Assembly (NCBI RefSeq): GCF_963924675.1
Contig: NC_089220.1
Location: 163,903,270-163,967,269, forward strand
Direction: 5' to 3'
DNA length: 64,000 nucleotides
Source of the DNA: Phocoena phocoena
Taxonomy: Eukaryota > Chordata > Mammalia > Artiodactyla > Phocoenidae
Below, in pieces: positions 34,925 through 47,117 of this stretch. The notes below the pieces were generated by a model. That model saw nothing but the letters and a program-made list of their open reading frames with translations. It was not told the origin of the DNA and did no database searches. Each line of letters opens with the position of its first letter. Position 1 is the stretch's first letter. The position numbers were made by a program, and so were the translations under genes.

Positions 34925-35323
34925 CAATAGTTCTTAAAGTATAATCTGAAAATCTTGGGTGACCCCAAGATCCTCTCAGGGGATCTGCAAGGTCAAAACT
35001 ATTTTTATAATATTACCAAAATATTATTTGCCTTTTTTCCACTACTTACATTTATACTGATATTACAAAAGCAAAGGTGGGTAAAAATGCTGGCCACTTA
35101 GCACCAACCAGTACTGGTAGGCACTGGGTTCTTTTTTTCCTTATTGGCTGTGCCCACAAAGCTTGCAGGATCTTAGATCCCCAACCAGGGATTGAATCTG
35201 GACCCAGGCCCACAGCAGTGAAAGCACCGAGTCCCAACCACTGGACCACCAGGGAATTCCTTGTGTTCTTTATTATTATGAACTCACAGCAAAAACAGAA
35301 AACGAACAAAACAGAAAAAGATA
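34925..35323 (+). mobile_element. hAT DNA transposon, left end (split by L1)
   Basis: 'ttcttaaagtataatctgaa', 'aggggatctgcaaggtcaaa' and 'ggtgggtaaaaatgctggcc' mark the 5' non-coding end of an old mammalian hAT element; its right end is at 42790-44118. Terminal repeats caatagttcttaaagt here and the reverse of agtttgagaactgttg at 44103-44118 match at about 13 of 16 positions. The flanking 8-mers atataact / gtttaact match at 6 of 8, as expected for an aged hAT target duplication. Confidence 0.7.
35134..35262 (-). mobile_element. CHR-2-like SINE, very short form, inside the hAT element
   Basis: 'ttattggctgtgcccacaaa' to 'ggaccaccagggaattcc'. A short TSD of the type 'tgttcttt' is likely. Confidence 0.88.
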
Positions 35324-36630
35324 GATGGAGGCAGAGTCAAGTTGGCGTACTAGGAGGACGCAGAATTCGTGTCTTCTCACAACTAGGGCACCTACCAGGC
35401 ACCGGTGGGGGACCACAGACACCTAAGGGGATGGGAGGAACCCCCAGTAACCAGGTAGGAAGTGGGGCATGGGGGGAGTGAAGGAGGAGGAGAAGTGGAG
35501 GCGGGACAGGACTGGCACCCCTGAGGGGTGGCTGGGGGAGGGGAAGGGATCCCATGCCCAAAGGGGGAAATTGGGGAACCGTTAGGAGGGCAGAGTATCA
35601 AAAGGGAGTGTGGCCAGGTTTCCCCTGCCAACTTGGGTCCCCAGGAACCTGCTGAGATCCCGGGCCTGATCCTCTGCCCACCAAGGTCCCCTCCAGCCGC
35701 ACAGGTCCTGAGGGAGTGTGAGGGGGGGAAGGGGGAGCAAAAGTAAAGGCCAGACTTCTGGGACCAGCACCTCTGAGGAGTGGCTGGGCAAGGGAAGGAG
35801 TTCCTACACTGAGGGGGACCCACCCACGGTTAGGGGTCCAGCAGTGATGGAAGAGGCCCTGGGGGAGACAGTGGGGAGGGGCACAAAGGAATGGAAGGGA
35901 ACATGGCCAGTGCTTTCCCTGTCCACTTAGGCACCGGGAAGCCTGTTGGGCTCCCCAGCCTAAACCTCTGCCCTCGGAGCCTCCCTCCTGCCATGCAGAA
36001 CCCAAGTCCTGCCCCTACACCCCCACCCAGGGCCCCACCTCTACACTCAGAGACCACCTCCAACTAGGTGGGACTAAACCCCACCCACACACCCTCACTC
36101 AGGGTCTTACCTCCAGACTCCAGAACTCCACACTCCAGATGCCGTCCTTTGGACAGTTTACCTCTCCCCTTCCTTGCAAGTCCTAAGCAGAGGCCCCGCC
36201 CCATGCTTGAACATAGCTCCCCCACCCGCCTAGGTCCCACCCCACCCTAAACTGCGCCCCTGCCGAAGTTCCACCCCCACCTAAACTCCACCCCAATAGC
36301 CAAGGCTTTTTTTTCTTTTCATTTATCTCTTTTAGATTGGGGTTCTGTTTTACCTGTTGATTCATTGTTATTGATTCTTTTATATTTTTATTTTTCCTAA
36401 TAAATCTTTTATTTTTCTAATTTTATTTTATTCTTTATACTTTGTTAGTGACCTCTCCTTTTGGCTTGTTCCCTACACCTTTTTATTTTTTTCTTCTTTC
36501 TGTTGTGGTTTTATTTTCCCTTGTTGCAGTTGTTTCAATTATAGTTTTATTTTTCCTAATATATTTATCTTTCTAATTTTATTTTATTTTTTTCTTTGAT
36601 ATTGCACTGCTCCTTCCTTTTCCTTTTTCT

Positions 36631-36667
<37 letters not shown>

Positions 36668-37024
36668 CCATGAAGCTTGTGGGATCTTGGTTCCCAAGCC
36701 AGAGGTCAGGCCCTGTGGTGGGAGCTCCAAGTCCAAACTGCTGGACTAACAGAGAACCTCAGACCCCATGGAATATCAATCAGAGTGAGGCCTCCCCAAG
36801 GTCCTCATCTCAGCACCAAGACCCAGCTCTATCCAACTGTCTGCAAACTCCAGTGCTGGACGTCTCAGGCCAAGCAATCAGTAAGACAGGAATACAGCAC
36901 CACCCATCAAAAAAAAAAAAAAAGAAAAAAAAAATATGTTACAGATGAAGGAGCAAGGTAAAAACCGACAAGACCAAATAAATGAAGACAAAATAGGCAA
37001 CCTACCTAAAAAAGAATTCAGAGT

Positions 37025-37360
37025 GGACTTCCCTGGTAGCGCAGTGGTTAAGAATGGCCAATGCAGGAGACACAGGTTTGAGCCCTGGTCCGGGAAGATC
37101 CCACATGCCGCAGAGCAGCTGGGCCTGTGTGCCACAACTACTGAGCCCATGTGCTGCAACTGCTGAAGCCCGCACACCTAGAGCTCAAGCTCTGAAACAA
37201 GAGAAGTTACCACAATGAGAAGCCCACACAGCACAACGAGGAGAAGCCCCACTCACCACAACTAGAGATAGACCACACGCAGCAATGAAGACCCAACAAC
37301 GAAGACCCAACGCAGCCAAAAATAAATGAATAAATAAGTTTATTAAAAAATAATAATATT
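37025..37360 (+). mobile_element. CHR-type SINE, long form, in L1 ORF1
   Basis: Head 'ggacttccctggtagcgcag'. It carries a duplicated 'gaagacccaac(a)acg' near the 3' end (about 37288-37312) and a short TSD (a/t)ttcagagt. Confidence 0.92.
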
Positions 37361-37503
37361 TCAGAGTACTGATAGTAATGATGATCCAAAATCTTGGAAA
37401 CAGGATGGAGAAAATACAAGAGACATTTAACAGGGATCTAGAAGAACTACAGGGCAAACAAACAGTGATGAACAACACAGTTACTGAAATTAAAAATACT
37501 CTA

Positions 37504-37718
37504 GGGCTTCCCTGGTGGCGCAGTGGTTGGGAGTCCACCTGCCGATGCAGGGGACGCAGGTTCGTGCCCCGGTCCGGGAGGATCCCACATGCCACGGAGC
37601 GGCTGGGCCCGTGAGCCATGGCTGCTGGGCCTGCACGTCCAGAGCCTGTGCTCTGCAATGGGAAAGGCCACAACAGTGAGAGGCCCGCGTACTGCAAAAA
37701 AAAAAGAAAAAGAAAAAG
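37504..37718 (+). mobile_element. CHR-type SINE, short form, in L1 ORF1
   Basis: 'gggcttccctggtggcgcag' to 'gcgtactgc' plus an A/G-rich tail. TSD aaaaatactcta lies on both sides (about 37492-37503 and 37719-37730). Confidence 0.95.
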
Positions 37719-38428
37719 AAAAATACTCTAGAAGGAATCAATAACAGAATAACTGAGGCAGAAGAACAGATAAGTGAGCTGGAAGAGAAAATGGTGGAAA
37801 TAACTGCAAGGGAGCAAAATAAAGAAAAAAGAATGAAAGAATTGAGGACAGTCTCAGAGACCTCTGGGACAACATTAAATGCACCAACATTCGAATTATA
37901 GGGGCCCCAGGAGAAGAAGAGAAAAAGAAAGGGTCTGAGAAAATATTTGAAGAGATGATAGTCAAACACTTCCCTAACATGGGAAAGGAAATAGTCAATC
38001 AAGTCCAGGAAGCACAGAGAGTACCATACAGGATAAACCCAAAGAGAAACACACAGAGACACATATTAATCAAACTATCAAAAATTAAATACAAAGGAAA
38101 AATATTAAAAGCAGCAAGGGAAAAGCAACAAATAACATATAAGGGAATCCCCATAAGGTTAACAGCTGATTTTTCAGCAGAAACTCTGCAAGCCAGAAGG
38201 GAGTGGCAGGACATATTTAAAGTGATGAAAGGGAAGAACCTACAAGCAAGATTATTCTACCCAGCAAGGATCTCATTCAGATTCAAGGGAGAAATTGAAA
38301 CCTTTACAGATAAGCAAAAGTTAAGAGAATTCAACACCACCAAACCAGCTTTACAACAAATACTAAAGGAACTCCTCTAGGCAGGAAACACAAGGGTAGA
38401 CAAAAACAAACCCAAAACAATTAAGAAA

Positions 38429-41400
38429 ATGGTAATAGGAATATACATATCGATAATTACCTTAAATATAAATGGATTAAATGCTCCACCCAAAAGACAC
38501 AGACTGGCTGAATGGATACAAAAACAAGACCTGTATATATGCTGTCTACAAGAGACCCACTTCATACCTAGGGACACATACAGACTGAAAGTGAGGGGAT
38601 GGAAAAAGATATTCCATGCAAATGGAAATCAAAAGAAAGCTGGAGTAGCAATTCTCATATAAGACAAAATAAAGACTATTGGGACTTCCCTGGTGGCGCA
38701 GTGGTTAAGAATCTGCCTGTCAACGCAGGGGACACGGGATGGAGCCCTGATCTGGGAAGATCCCACATGCTGCAGAGCAACTAAGCCCGCGAGCCACAAC
38801 TACTGAGCCTGCGTGCTGCAACTACTGAAGCCTGTGCACCTACAGCCCATGCTCTGCAACTAGAGAAGCCACTGTAATAAGAAACCTGTGCACCACAACA
38901 AAGAGTAGCCCCCGCTCACCACAACTAGAGAAAGCCTGCGTGTAGCAACAAAGACCCAACACAGCCAAAAATAAATAAATAAATAAATTTTATAAAATAA
39001 AATAAAGACTATTACAAGAGACAAAGAAGGACACTACATAATGATCAAGGGATCAATCCAAGAAGAAGATATAACAATTGTAAATATTTATGCGCCCAAC
39101 ATAGGAGCACCTCAATACATAAGGCAAATGCTAACGGCCATAAAAGGGGAAATCGAGAGTAACACAATAATAGTAGGGGACTTTAACACTCCACTTTCAC
39201 CGATGGACAGATCATCCACAATGAAAATAAATAAGGAAACACAAGCTTTAAACGACACATTACAAAAGATGGACTTAATTGATGTTTATAGGACATTCCA
39301 TCCCAAAACAACAGAATACACTTTCGTCTCAAGTGCTCATGGAACATGCTCCAGGATAGATCATATCTGGGGTCACAAATCAAGCCTTGGTAAATTTAAG
39401 AAAATTGAAATTGTATCAGGTATCTTTTCCAACCACAATGCTTTGAGACTAGATATCAATTACAGGAAAAAAACTGTAAAAAATACAAACACATGGATGC
39501 TAAACAATACACTACTAAATAACCAAGAGATCACTGAAGAAATCAAAAAGGAAATAAAAAAATACCTAGAAACAAATGACAATGAAAACACGATGACCCA
39601 AAACATATGGGAAGCAGCAAAAGCAGTTCTAAGAGGGAATTTTATAGCAATACAATCCTACCTCAAGAAACGTCTCAAATAAACAACCTAACCTTACACC
39701 TAAAGCAATTAGATAAAGAAGAACAAAAAAACCCCAAAGTTAGCAGAAGGAAAGAAATCATAAAGATCATATCAGAAATAAATGAAAAAGAAATAAAGGA
39801 AACAATAGCAAAGAACAATAAAACTAAAAGCTGGTTCTTTGAGAAGATAAACAAAATTGATAAATCATTAGCCAGGCTCATCAAGAAAAAAAGGGAGAAG
39901 ACTCAAATCAACAGAATTAGAAATGAAAAAGGAGAAGTAACAACTGACACTGCAGAAATACAAAAGATCATGAGAGATTACTACAAGCAACTCTATGCCA
40001 ATAAAATGGACAACCTGGAAGAAATGGACAAATTCTTAGAAAACAACAACGTTCTGAGACTGAACCAGGAAGAAATAGAAAATATAAACAGACCAATCAC
40101 AAGCACTGAAATTGAAACTGCAATTGAAAATCTTCCAACAAACAAAAGCCCAGGACCAGATGGCTTCACAGGCGAATTGTATCAAACATTTAGAGAAGAG
40201 CTAACACCTATCCTACTCCAACTCTTGCAAAATATATCAGAGGGAGGAGCACTCCCAAACTCATTCTACAAGGCCACCATCACCTTGATACCAAAACCAG
40301 ACAAAGGTATCACAAAAAAGGAAAACTACAGACCAATATCACTGATGAACACAGATGCAAAAATCCTCAACAAAATACTAGCAAACAGAATCCAACAGCA
40401 CATTAAAAGGATCATACACCATGATCAAGTGGGATTTATCCCAGGGATGCAAGGATTCTTCAATATACACAAATCAATCAGTGTGATACACCATATTAAC
40501 AAATTGAAGGATAAAAACCATATGATCATCTCAATAGATGCACAAAAAAGCTTTTGACAAAATTTAACACCCATTTATGATAAAAACTCTCCAGAAAGTA
40601 GGCATACAGGGAACCTACCTCAACATAATAAAGGCCATATATGACAAACCCTCAGCCAACATCATTCTCAATAGTGAAAAACCGAAACCATTTCCTCTAA
40701 GACCAGGAACAAGACAAGGTTGCCCACTCTCACCACTATTATTCAGCATGGTTTTGGAGGTTTTAGCCACAGCAATCAGAGAAGAAAAAGAAATAAAAGG
40801 AATCCAAATTGGAAAAGAAGTAAAACTGTCACTGTTTGCAGATGACATGGTACTATACATAGTGAACCCTAAAGATGCTACCAGAAAACTACTTGAGCTA
40901 ATCAATGAATTTGGTAGAGTAGCAGGATACAAAATTAATGCACAGAAATCTCTTGCATTCCTATACACTAATGATGAAAAATCTGAAAGAGAAATTAGGA
41001 AACACTCCCATTTACCATTACAACAAAAAGAATAAAATACCTAGGAATAAACCTACCTAAGGAGACAAAAGACCTGTATGCAGAAGATTATAAGACACTG
41101 ATGAAAGAAATTAAAGATGATACAAACAAATGGAGAGATACACTATGTTCTTGGATAGGAAGAATCAACATTATGAAAATGACTCAACTACCCAAAGCAA
41201 TCTACAGATTCAATGCAATCACTATCAAACTACCAATGGCATTTTTCACAGAGCTAGAACAAAAAATCGCACAATTTGTATGGAAACACAGAAGACCCCG
41301 AATAGCCAAAACAATCTTGAGAAAGAAAAACAGAGCTGGAGGAATCAGGCTCCCTGACTTCAGACTATACTACGAAGCTACAGTAATCAAGACAGTATGC

Positions 41401-42230
41401 TACTGGCACAAAAACAGAAAGATAGATCAATGGAACAAGATAGAAAGCCCAGAGATAAACCCACGCACCTATGGTCACCTTATCTTTGATAAAGGAGGCA
41501 AGAATATACAATGGAGAAAGGACAGCCTCTTCAATAAATGGTGCTGGGAAAACTGGACAGCTACATGTAAAAGAATGAAATTAGAACACTCCCTAACACT
41601 ATACACAAAAATAAACTGAAAATGGATTAAAGACCTAAATGTAAGGCCAGACGCTATAAAACTCTTAGAGGAAAACATAGGTAGAACACTCTATGACATA
41701 AATCTCAGCAAGATCCTTTTTGGCCCACCTCTTAGAGAAATGGAAATTTAAAGAAAATAGACAAATGGGACCTAATGAAACTTAAAAGCTTTTGCACAGC
41801 AAAGGAAACCACAAACAAGATGAACAAACAACCCTCAGAATGGGAGAAAATATTTGCAAACAAAGCAACCGACAAAGGATTAATCTCCAAAATATGCAAG
41901 CAGCTCATGCAGCTCAATATCAAAAAAACAAACAACCCAATCCAAAAATGGGCAGAAGACCTAAATAGACATTTCTCCAAAGATGATATACAGATTGCCA
42001 ACAAACACTTGAAAAGATGCTCAACATCACTAATCATTAGAGAAATGCAAATCAAAACTACAGTGAGGTATCACCTCACACCTGTCAGAAGGGACATCAT
42101 TAAAAAATCTACAAACAGTAAATGCTGGAGAGGGTGTGGAGAAAAGGGAACCCTCTTGCACTGTTGGTGGGAATGTCAATTGGTACAGCCACTATGGAGA
42201 ACTGTATGGAGGTTCCTTACAAAACTAAAA
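38429..42230 (+). pseudogene. L1 ORF2 (endonuclease-reverse transcriptase), decayed
   Basis: ORF2p nicks target DNA and reverse-transcribes RNA. From an ATG at 38429 the endonuclease reads ITLNINGLNAPPKRHRLAEW and LQETHF, is interrupted by the SINE at 38681-38998, then continues IVNIYAPN, GDFNTPLSPMDRS and CSRIDHIWG, so the metal- and phosphate-binding motifs are still visible. The next part runs 39607-40557 with [33 protein letters not shown] and [14 protein letters not shown]. One extra base in an A-run near 40545 breaks DAQK/AFDK. The frame resumes with [13 protein letters not shown] and the catalytic FADDMVLY (about 40830-40855). Further breaks lie near 41035, 41617 and 41750. The C-terminal zinc-knuckle-like [18 protein letters not shown] ends the visible part at about 42190. 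The last stretch of ORF2 is deleted. Confidence 0.92.
38681..38998 (+). mobile_element. CHR-type SINE, long form, in L1 endonuclease domain
   Basis: 'gggacttccctggtggcgca' to 'cagccaaaaataaataaata'. The perfect 15-bp TSD aaaataaagactatt lies at 38666-38680 and 38999-39013. Confidence 0.96.
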
Positions 42231-42233
42231 ATA

Positions 42234-42438
42234 AGGCTTCCTTGGTGGCGCAGTGGTTGAGCGTCTGCCTGCCGATGCAGGGGACACGGGTTCGTGCCCC
42301 GGTCCGGGAGAATCCCACATGCCGCAGAGCGGCTGGGCCCATGAGCCATGGCCGCTGAGCCTGCGCGTCCGGAGCCTGTGCTCCGCCACGGGAGAGGCCA
42401 CAACAATGAGAGGCCCGTGTACCACAAAAAAAAAAAAA
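42234..42438 (+). mobile_element. CHR-type SINE, short form, at the L1 deletion junction
   Basis: 'ggcttccttggtggcgcagt' to 'gtgtaccac' plus about 17 A. The flanks aaaactaaaaat and aaaactacaaaa could be a TSD. The left flank is ORF2 while the right flank is already 3' UTR. Confidence 0.94.
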
Positions 42439-42789
42439 AAACTACAAAAGGGTAGCAGGAGGGAGTTCTTTGTAGAGATAAGAGTTCTATGCCTTGATTG
42501 CTGTGGTTACATGAACCTATAGAAGGGATAAAATTGCACAGAACTACACATACACAAACACACACGAATGCATGTAAAAAATGGTGAAGATTGAGTAAGA
42601 CCTCTTGTAACCTATAAGCTACTTAATGGTGTTAGGCAACGTCAGTTTCTCGGTTTTGATATTGTACTGCATTTAGTTATATGACATGTCATCATTGGAG
42701 GAAGCTGAGTGAGGTTACATGGAACTCTGTACTATTTTTGCAACTTCTTCTGAGTCTATAATTATTTCACAATAAAAACTTTAAAAAAA

Positions 42790-44118
42790 AGACAACAGAT
42801 AAAAATAAAGGTGCTTTTAATCATTAATTATATCAAACCTATTTATACATCTTTTTAATATCCTATGTGATGAAATGGAAATAAAACACTTCTGCTTCAT
42901 ATCCAAGTGGGATGGTTGTCCCAAGGGAAAGCACTTGTGTGACTGTATGTGGTCTGAGTTGAACTAGCAGTTTTTTCATGGAACACTGTTTTTACTTGAG
43001 AGAACTGACAGACTTACTATGATTATTTTGACTTGGGTATTTGGCACATTTTCTCAAACATAAATGAAGTGAGCCTGTCACTTCAAGGAAAACAACTGAC
43101 AGTGTTGGTTGCCAGTGATAAAATTTGAGCTTTTAAGTGAAAATTAGAATTTTGGGAAACTTCTAGCAGCTACTCTGAGCTTAACAGTTTCCCAATACTT
43201 AAGGGTTTTCTGTTGAGACCAGTGGTGACACTGACGATTCGAATCTTTTAATATTGTTTAAGGAGGTGTGTCAAAATTTGGAAGATCTGCACAATTAGGT
43301 GGACCAATATTTTGCATGTGACCAACGCATGATGTGACAAAATTATGTGTCGGTAAAATAATCCCTTCAAAGTGCAAAGTAGGGACTTCCCTGGTGGCGC
43401 AGTGGTTAGGACTCCACGACCCCAATGCAGGGGGCCCAGGTTCGATCCCTGGTCAGGGAACTAGATCCCACATGCAAGCCGCAACTGAGAGTTCACATGC
43501 CACAACTAAAGAGCCCAAGTGCCACAACTAAGGAGCCCGCCTGCTGCAACTAAGACCTGGTGCAACCTAATTAATTAATTGATTAATCTAAAAAAAAAAC
43601 AAAGTGCAAAGTAGTTCAATGGGTTTGATATGATTTTAGATTCTACATTGCAACTAAATTTTAAGAAACTACCACTCATCAAGTTTTGGTGTGATATCAA
43701 AGAATAATATCTATGATTATCTGAAAAGGCTACTAAAATACTCATCCATTTTCCAACAACTTCACCCAAAACAATATATTGCAATGGATTGAATGCCAAA
43801 GCAAATATGAGAATCTAGTCCCCTCTATTAGGCCAGATAATAAAGAGATTTACAAAAATGTAAAGCAACATGACTCTTCTCACTAAATCCTTTTTATTGT
43901 GGAAGACATAGCTGTTTTCATAAAACATATTTGCATTAACATGTATAGGGTTTATTACTGTTACTTTTAAATGAATTAATGAATATATATATATTTTAAA
44001 GTTTCTCTATTTTAATTTCTAACATAGTAAATATAGATAAACAGAACCCTGAAATAAAAGTTCAGTCATTTTTAAGAGTGAAAAGGGGTCTGGAGACCAA
44101 AAAGTTTGAGAACTGTTG
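42790..44118 (+). pseudogene. hAT DNA transposon, right part with decayed transposase
   Basis: hAT transposases cut and paste DNA; this family is related to domesticated ZBED5/FAM200-like proteins. Reading frames in pieces give LLLHIQVGWLSQGKALV (about 42890), NEVSLSLQGKQLTVLVASDK (about 43063), KLEFW, NSFPILKGF, then after the SINE at 43383-43599 LQLNFKKLPLIKFWCDIKE and LSEKATKILI, typical of the C-terminal dimerisation region. Many in-frame stops and shifts are present (for example DKI*AFK*KLEFW). The N-terminal part is missing, so this was already an internally deleted copy or lost sequence around the L1 insertion. It ends with a terminal inverted repeat at 44103-44118. Confidence 0.78.
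43383..43599 (+). mobile_element. CHR-2-like SINE inside the hAT transposase remnant
   Basis: 'ggacttccctggtggcgcag' to (aatt)n and poly-A. The perfect 15-bp TSD caaagtgcaaagtag lies at 43368-43382 and 43600-43614. Confidence 0.95.
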
Positions 44119-44982
44119 GTTTAACTGAACACAGAAGATCACTTTAGAATGTACCTGCTTTTTGCTCAGGAAAAATCCATGAGTGGCCTTTATTAGTTAT
44201 GAAATATACAATGAACAGGCACCTGCTGCTCTGGGGGAAAGGGTAAGAGGACCTTTTCTGGCCTGAAAAAGGCTGTCTGTCAAAGCTTAGTATACAGAGG
44301 TGGTCACTGTGTGCAAATTTGCATGGGGACCAAGATGCATCCTGGGAGGAAAGTGATCCAACCCTGACCCCTTCCTTGTGAGAGTCAGTGTCCTTGCAAC
44401 CAACCACTGTGAAGGCATGAGAACTGGTGGGAACAAAGACCATCAAAGTCTTCAGAGAGGAGCTCATTGTGATGGAGAATTCTGCACAGGTGACCCCGGT
44501 CCCATAGCAGCACCTAGAAGGCCACAAAGAGGAAGAGTTCCCACTGAGTGTGAACCTGAGGATGGATCCACATACTTTGTACCTCCTTGGATCCAGCTAC
44601 CTTGTCCCCTTGGTTCAGCCTCAGGAATGAGGATTGGAATGAATGTGAACCAGAAGAGCTGTTCCCTGGGAGCCCACATGTGGGCCGCTGGACTAGTGGG
44701 GCCATTCTTCCAGCAATGGGGGCCAGGCCTGGGTTGAACCACTCTTGTGCAGTGAGATCACAGACCTGTGATTAAAGGAGCAGCAGCCTTAACCCAGAGC
44801 CCACTGACAAACTGATTCAATTCTCTAACTCTCTCTGCCTGATGTTTGAAAACAGAACTTACCCCTTTGGACTGAATAAGTCCCTACTATCCTGGGAAGA
44901 TTGGCGGGGAGAAGTCAGCTTCAAAGGAGAGATTCTGGACATCATGCACATGTGAGACTTCAACTGATTCATAGAAATGATA
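44119..44982. other. Unassigned sequence with moderately GC-rich open frames
   Basis: Frames on both strands (44144-44527 minus, 44378-44737 plus) overlap, and neither shows a known domain. This may be an old LTR or unique sequence; I cannot tell. Confidence 0.35.
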
Positions 44983-45112
44983 GGGACTTCCCTGGTGGTC
45001 CAGTGGTTAAGACTCCACGCTTCCAATGCAGGGGGCAAGGGTTCCATCCCCGGTCGGGGAACTAGGATCCCACATGCTGTGCCTCGCAGCCAAAAAATTA
45101 AAACTTAAACAA
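44983..45112 (+). mobile_element. CHR-2-like SINE, very short form
   Basis: 'gggacttccctggtggtcca' to 'tgtgcctcgcagccaaaaaa' and an A-rich tail. The TSD is unclear. Confidence 0.9.
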
Positions 45113-45129
45113 AAACGAAAGAAAGGATT

Positions 45130-46600
45130 TTAAAAAGGTGTTTGTATTAGCGTAGCGTGCCAACAAGTCAGTTACAGTTGTACTGGGTGCTGTGCCGGGC
45201 AGCCATGAACAAGATACAATCCCTGGCCTCAAACTGCTTACAGCTGCAGAAAGAAACCAGAAAATAGGCATTTGTGGGGGCTTCCCTGGTGGCACAGTGG
45301 TTAAGAATCCACCTGCCAATGCAGGGGACACGGGTTCAAGCCCTGGTCCAGGAAGATCCCACATGCCGCGGAGCACCTAAGCCCGTGTGCCACAACTACT
45401 GAGCCTGTGCTCTAGAGCCAGAGAGCCACAACTACTGAACCCACATGCTGCAACTACTGAAGCCTGCATGCCTAGAGCCCGTGGTCCACAACAAGAGAAG
45501 CCACCTCATGAGAAGCCCGCGCACCACAACGGAGAGTCGCCCCCGCTCACTGCACCTAGAGAAAGCCTGCACGCAGCAATGAAGACCTAACGCAGCCATA
45601 AATAAATAAATAAATAAGTTTATTTTAAAAATAGATAAATAAAATAGGCACTTGTGTTCCATAGAGAGAAGTTCTATATTAGGAATAAGTACAGAGTGCT
45701 ATGGGGACAGATAGAGAAGTACTCAACCAAGTCTCAAAAGGGATGTAGAAACAGATTCCCAAACTGCATTAATCAGGACATTAATTGCCAGCCGGGAGGA
45801 CAAACAACCTCTAAGTGTCAGTGTTTCAGCACAATATTTATGTTTTGTTCAGCTCAGGCAGATTTCCTGGTATTCTCCTCCAAAGTGTCCCAAGGACAGC
45901 TTCTACGTTGTGCCCACACCAACTTAGCGCTTCAAGGCTACCCCCGCATCATCCAGCCGGCATACAGGGCACAAGTGGGGTTGGGGATGGTGGCGTGTGA
46001 GGGAAAGGCACGTCACATTCTCAACAACTTGGGCCTGCAAGTAACACACATAACTTTCATTTACGTTCCATTAACCAGGACTGGCCACGTAGCCCCGCCT
46101 AGATGCAAAAGAAATGGGTCATGTGGGTTTCCTGGTCTCCAGGAAGAAAATTAAACGCCGTGGTGGCCACATAGCATTATCTCTGCCACATAGCAGAGGC
46201 AATATCTAAGTTAAAGGGTGAGGAAGGTGAAGGGAGAAGGTGAGAAGGAAGAGACAGAGCATTTCAGATAGAGGGCCCTGTGGAGGAAAAATCCCAGAGG
46301 TGAAAGATCTTGGTGTAGGATGACTGGAATAAAATATATCAGGGGAAGTTGTGATAAGACATGAGGCTAAAAAGGTAAGCAGGGCCTTATCATAAAGGGT
46401 CTGGGCACTGTGTAAATTAAAGTGGACTTTTATCCTGAGAGTGACGAAAGCCTTTGAAGCATTTTGAACAAGGGAGTGACATGACCATATTCGTTTTTCT
46501 GGAAGCTCATTCTGGCTGCAGTGTAGGGAGCCAGCTGGAAAGAGGTAAGACCAAAAGCAAGAAAGTCAGCAGGTTGTTGCAGTGTTCTAGAAGAGAAACT
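45130..46600. mobile_element. Ancient dispersed mammalian repeat fragments (L2-like?), interrupted
   Basis: 'aacaagatacaatccctggc', 'tacagagtgctatggggaca', 'gcctttgaagcattttgaac' and 'aagggagtgacatgaccata' occur in the order of a common old mammalian repeat. About 0.5 kb in the middle (45740-46240) is unassigned; its frame at 45654-46154 has no domain. Confidence 0.4.
45277..45640 (+). mobile_element. CHR-type SINE, long form
   Basis: 'ggggcttccctggtggcaca' to (taaa)n. TSD aaaataggca(t/c)ttgtg lies at 45261-45276 and 45641-45656. Confidence 0.95.
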
Positions 46601-47104
46601 CTGATCTGATCTGGGGTTGTGGCAATGGGTATGAAAAAGAGCGGGTGGACTTTATGCAGATGTGATGTGGTAACTGAGCATATTTGATGATTGGACAAGG
46701 AGTGGGGAGTTGAGGGGTGAGAAAGAGAGCCGGGACGGTGCCTTTCACTGAGACAGACAGTTTTAAAAAACAAAGCAAAACAAAAAGCTATTTTAAGGGG
46801 AAATATGATATGCTTGTAGAACAGCCAAGGGAAGCCAGAAGGTATTTGAAAAGCTGGGGCTAAAGACAGATCTTAACTGGAGATGAAAGATGTGATAGTC
46901 ATCAGTATAGAGATGGTGCTTAAAACTATAACTGTGGATTATCCAGGGGGGTGTGAAGAGCCAAAATGGAAGCAGTGATGTGCTGTTAAGTGTTTAACGA
47001 TCAGCTCTCCAGCAAGAGAAGCCCTGATTTGTAGCATTTGCTAATGTCTGTGGTGTAACTACTCCCACTGCAGTCAATTTCAAACTACTAACTTGTCATC
47101 ACTG
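46601..47104. other. Unassigned intergenic sequence
   Basis: It may continue the ancient repeat upstream. No gene was seen. Confidence 0.4.
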
Positions 47105-47117
47105 AATGTGGAGTTCT

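Larger units (their letters stand above)
36945..38380 (+). pseudogene. L1 ORF1 (RNA chaperone), broken by two SINEs
   Basis: ORF1p is the trimeric coiled-coil RNA chaperone of L1 particles. An ATG at 36945 opens MKEQGKNRQDQ..GNLPKKEF. After the SINE at 37025-37360 the coiled coil resumes (MIQNLGNRMEKIQETFNRDL). After the SINE at 37504-37718 it continues EGINNRITEAEEQISELEEK. A frameshift near 37830 is followed by the RNA-recognition and C-terminal domains: FPNMGKEIVNQVQEAQRVPY, RHILIKLSKIK, LTADFSAETLQARREWQ, FYPARISFRF and FTDKQKLREF. A stop follows at 38380. It cannot make a protein in its present state. Confidence 0.9.
35324..42788 (+). mobile_element. Near-full-length L1 retrotransposon, interrupted and decayed
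   Basis: The 5' end 'ggaggcagagtcaagttggc' opens a GC-rich 5' UTR, followed by a T-rich stretch (36.3-36.66 kb), ORF1 (36945-38380), ORF2 (38429-about 42230) and an L1 3' UTR ending 'ataattatttcacaataaaa' near 42775. It is interrupted by four SINEs. A segment from late ORF2 to the start of the 3' UTR is missing next to the SINE at 42234. The flanks aacagaaaaagata (about 35313) and aacagataaaaata (about 42793) match at 12 of 14 positions, a plausible aged TSD, and both sides are hAT sequence. Confidence 0.85.

Noticed and set aside
35392..36063. Overlapping Pro-rich frames
   Set aside because: They are L1 5' UTR sequence.
45654..46154. A 166-residue open frame
   Set aside because: It has no domain, starts next to SINE sequence and sits between ancient repeat pieces. 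A retrocopy is possible, but I cannot match it to a gene.
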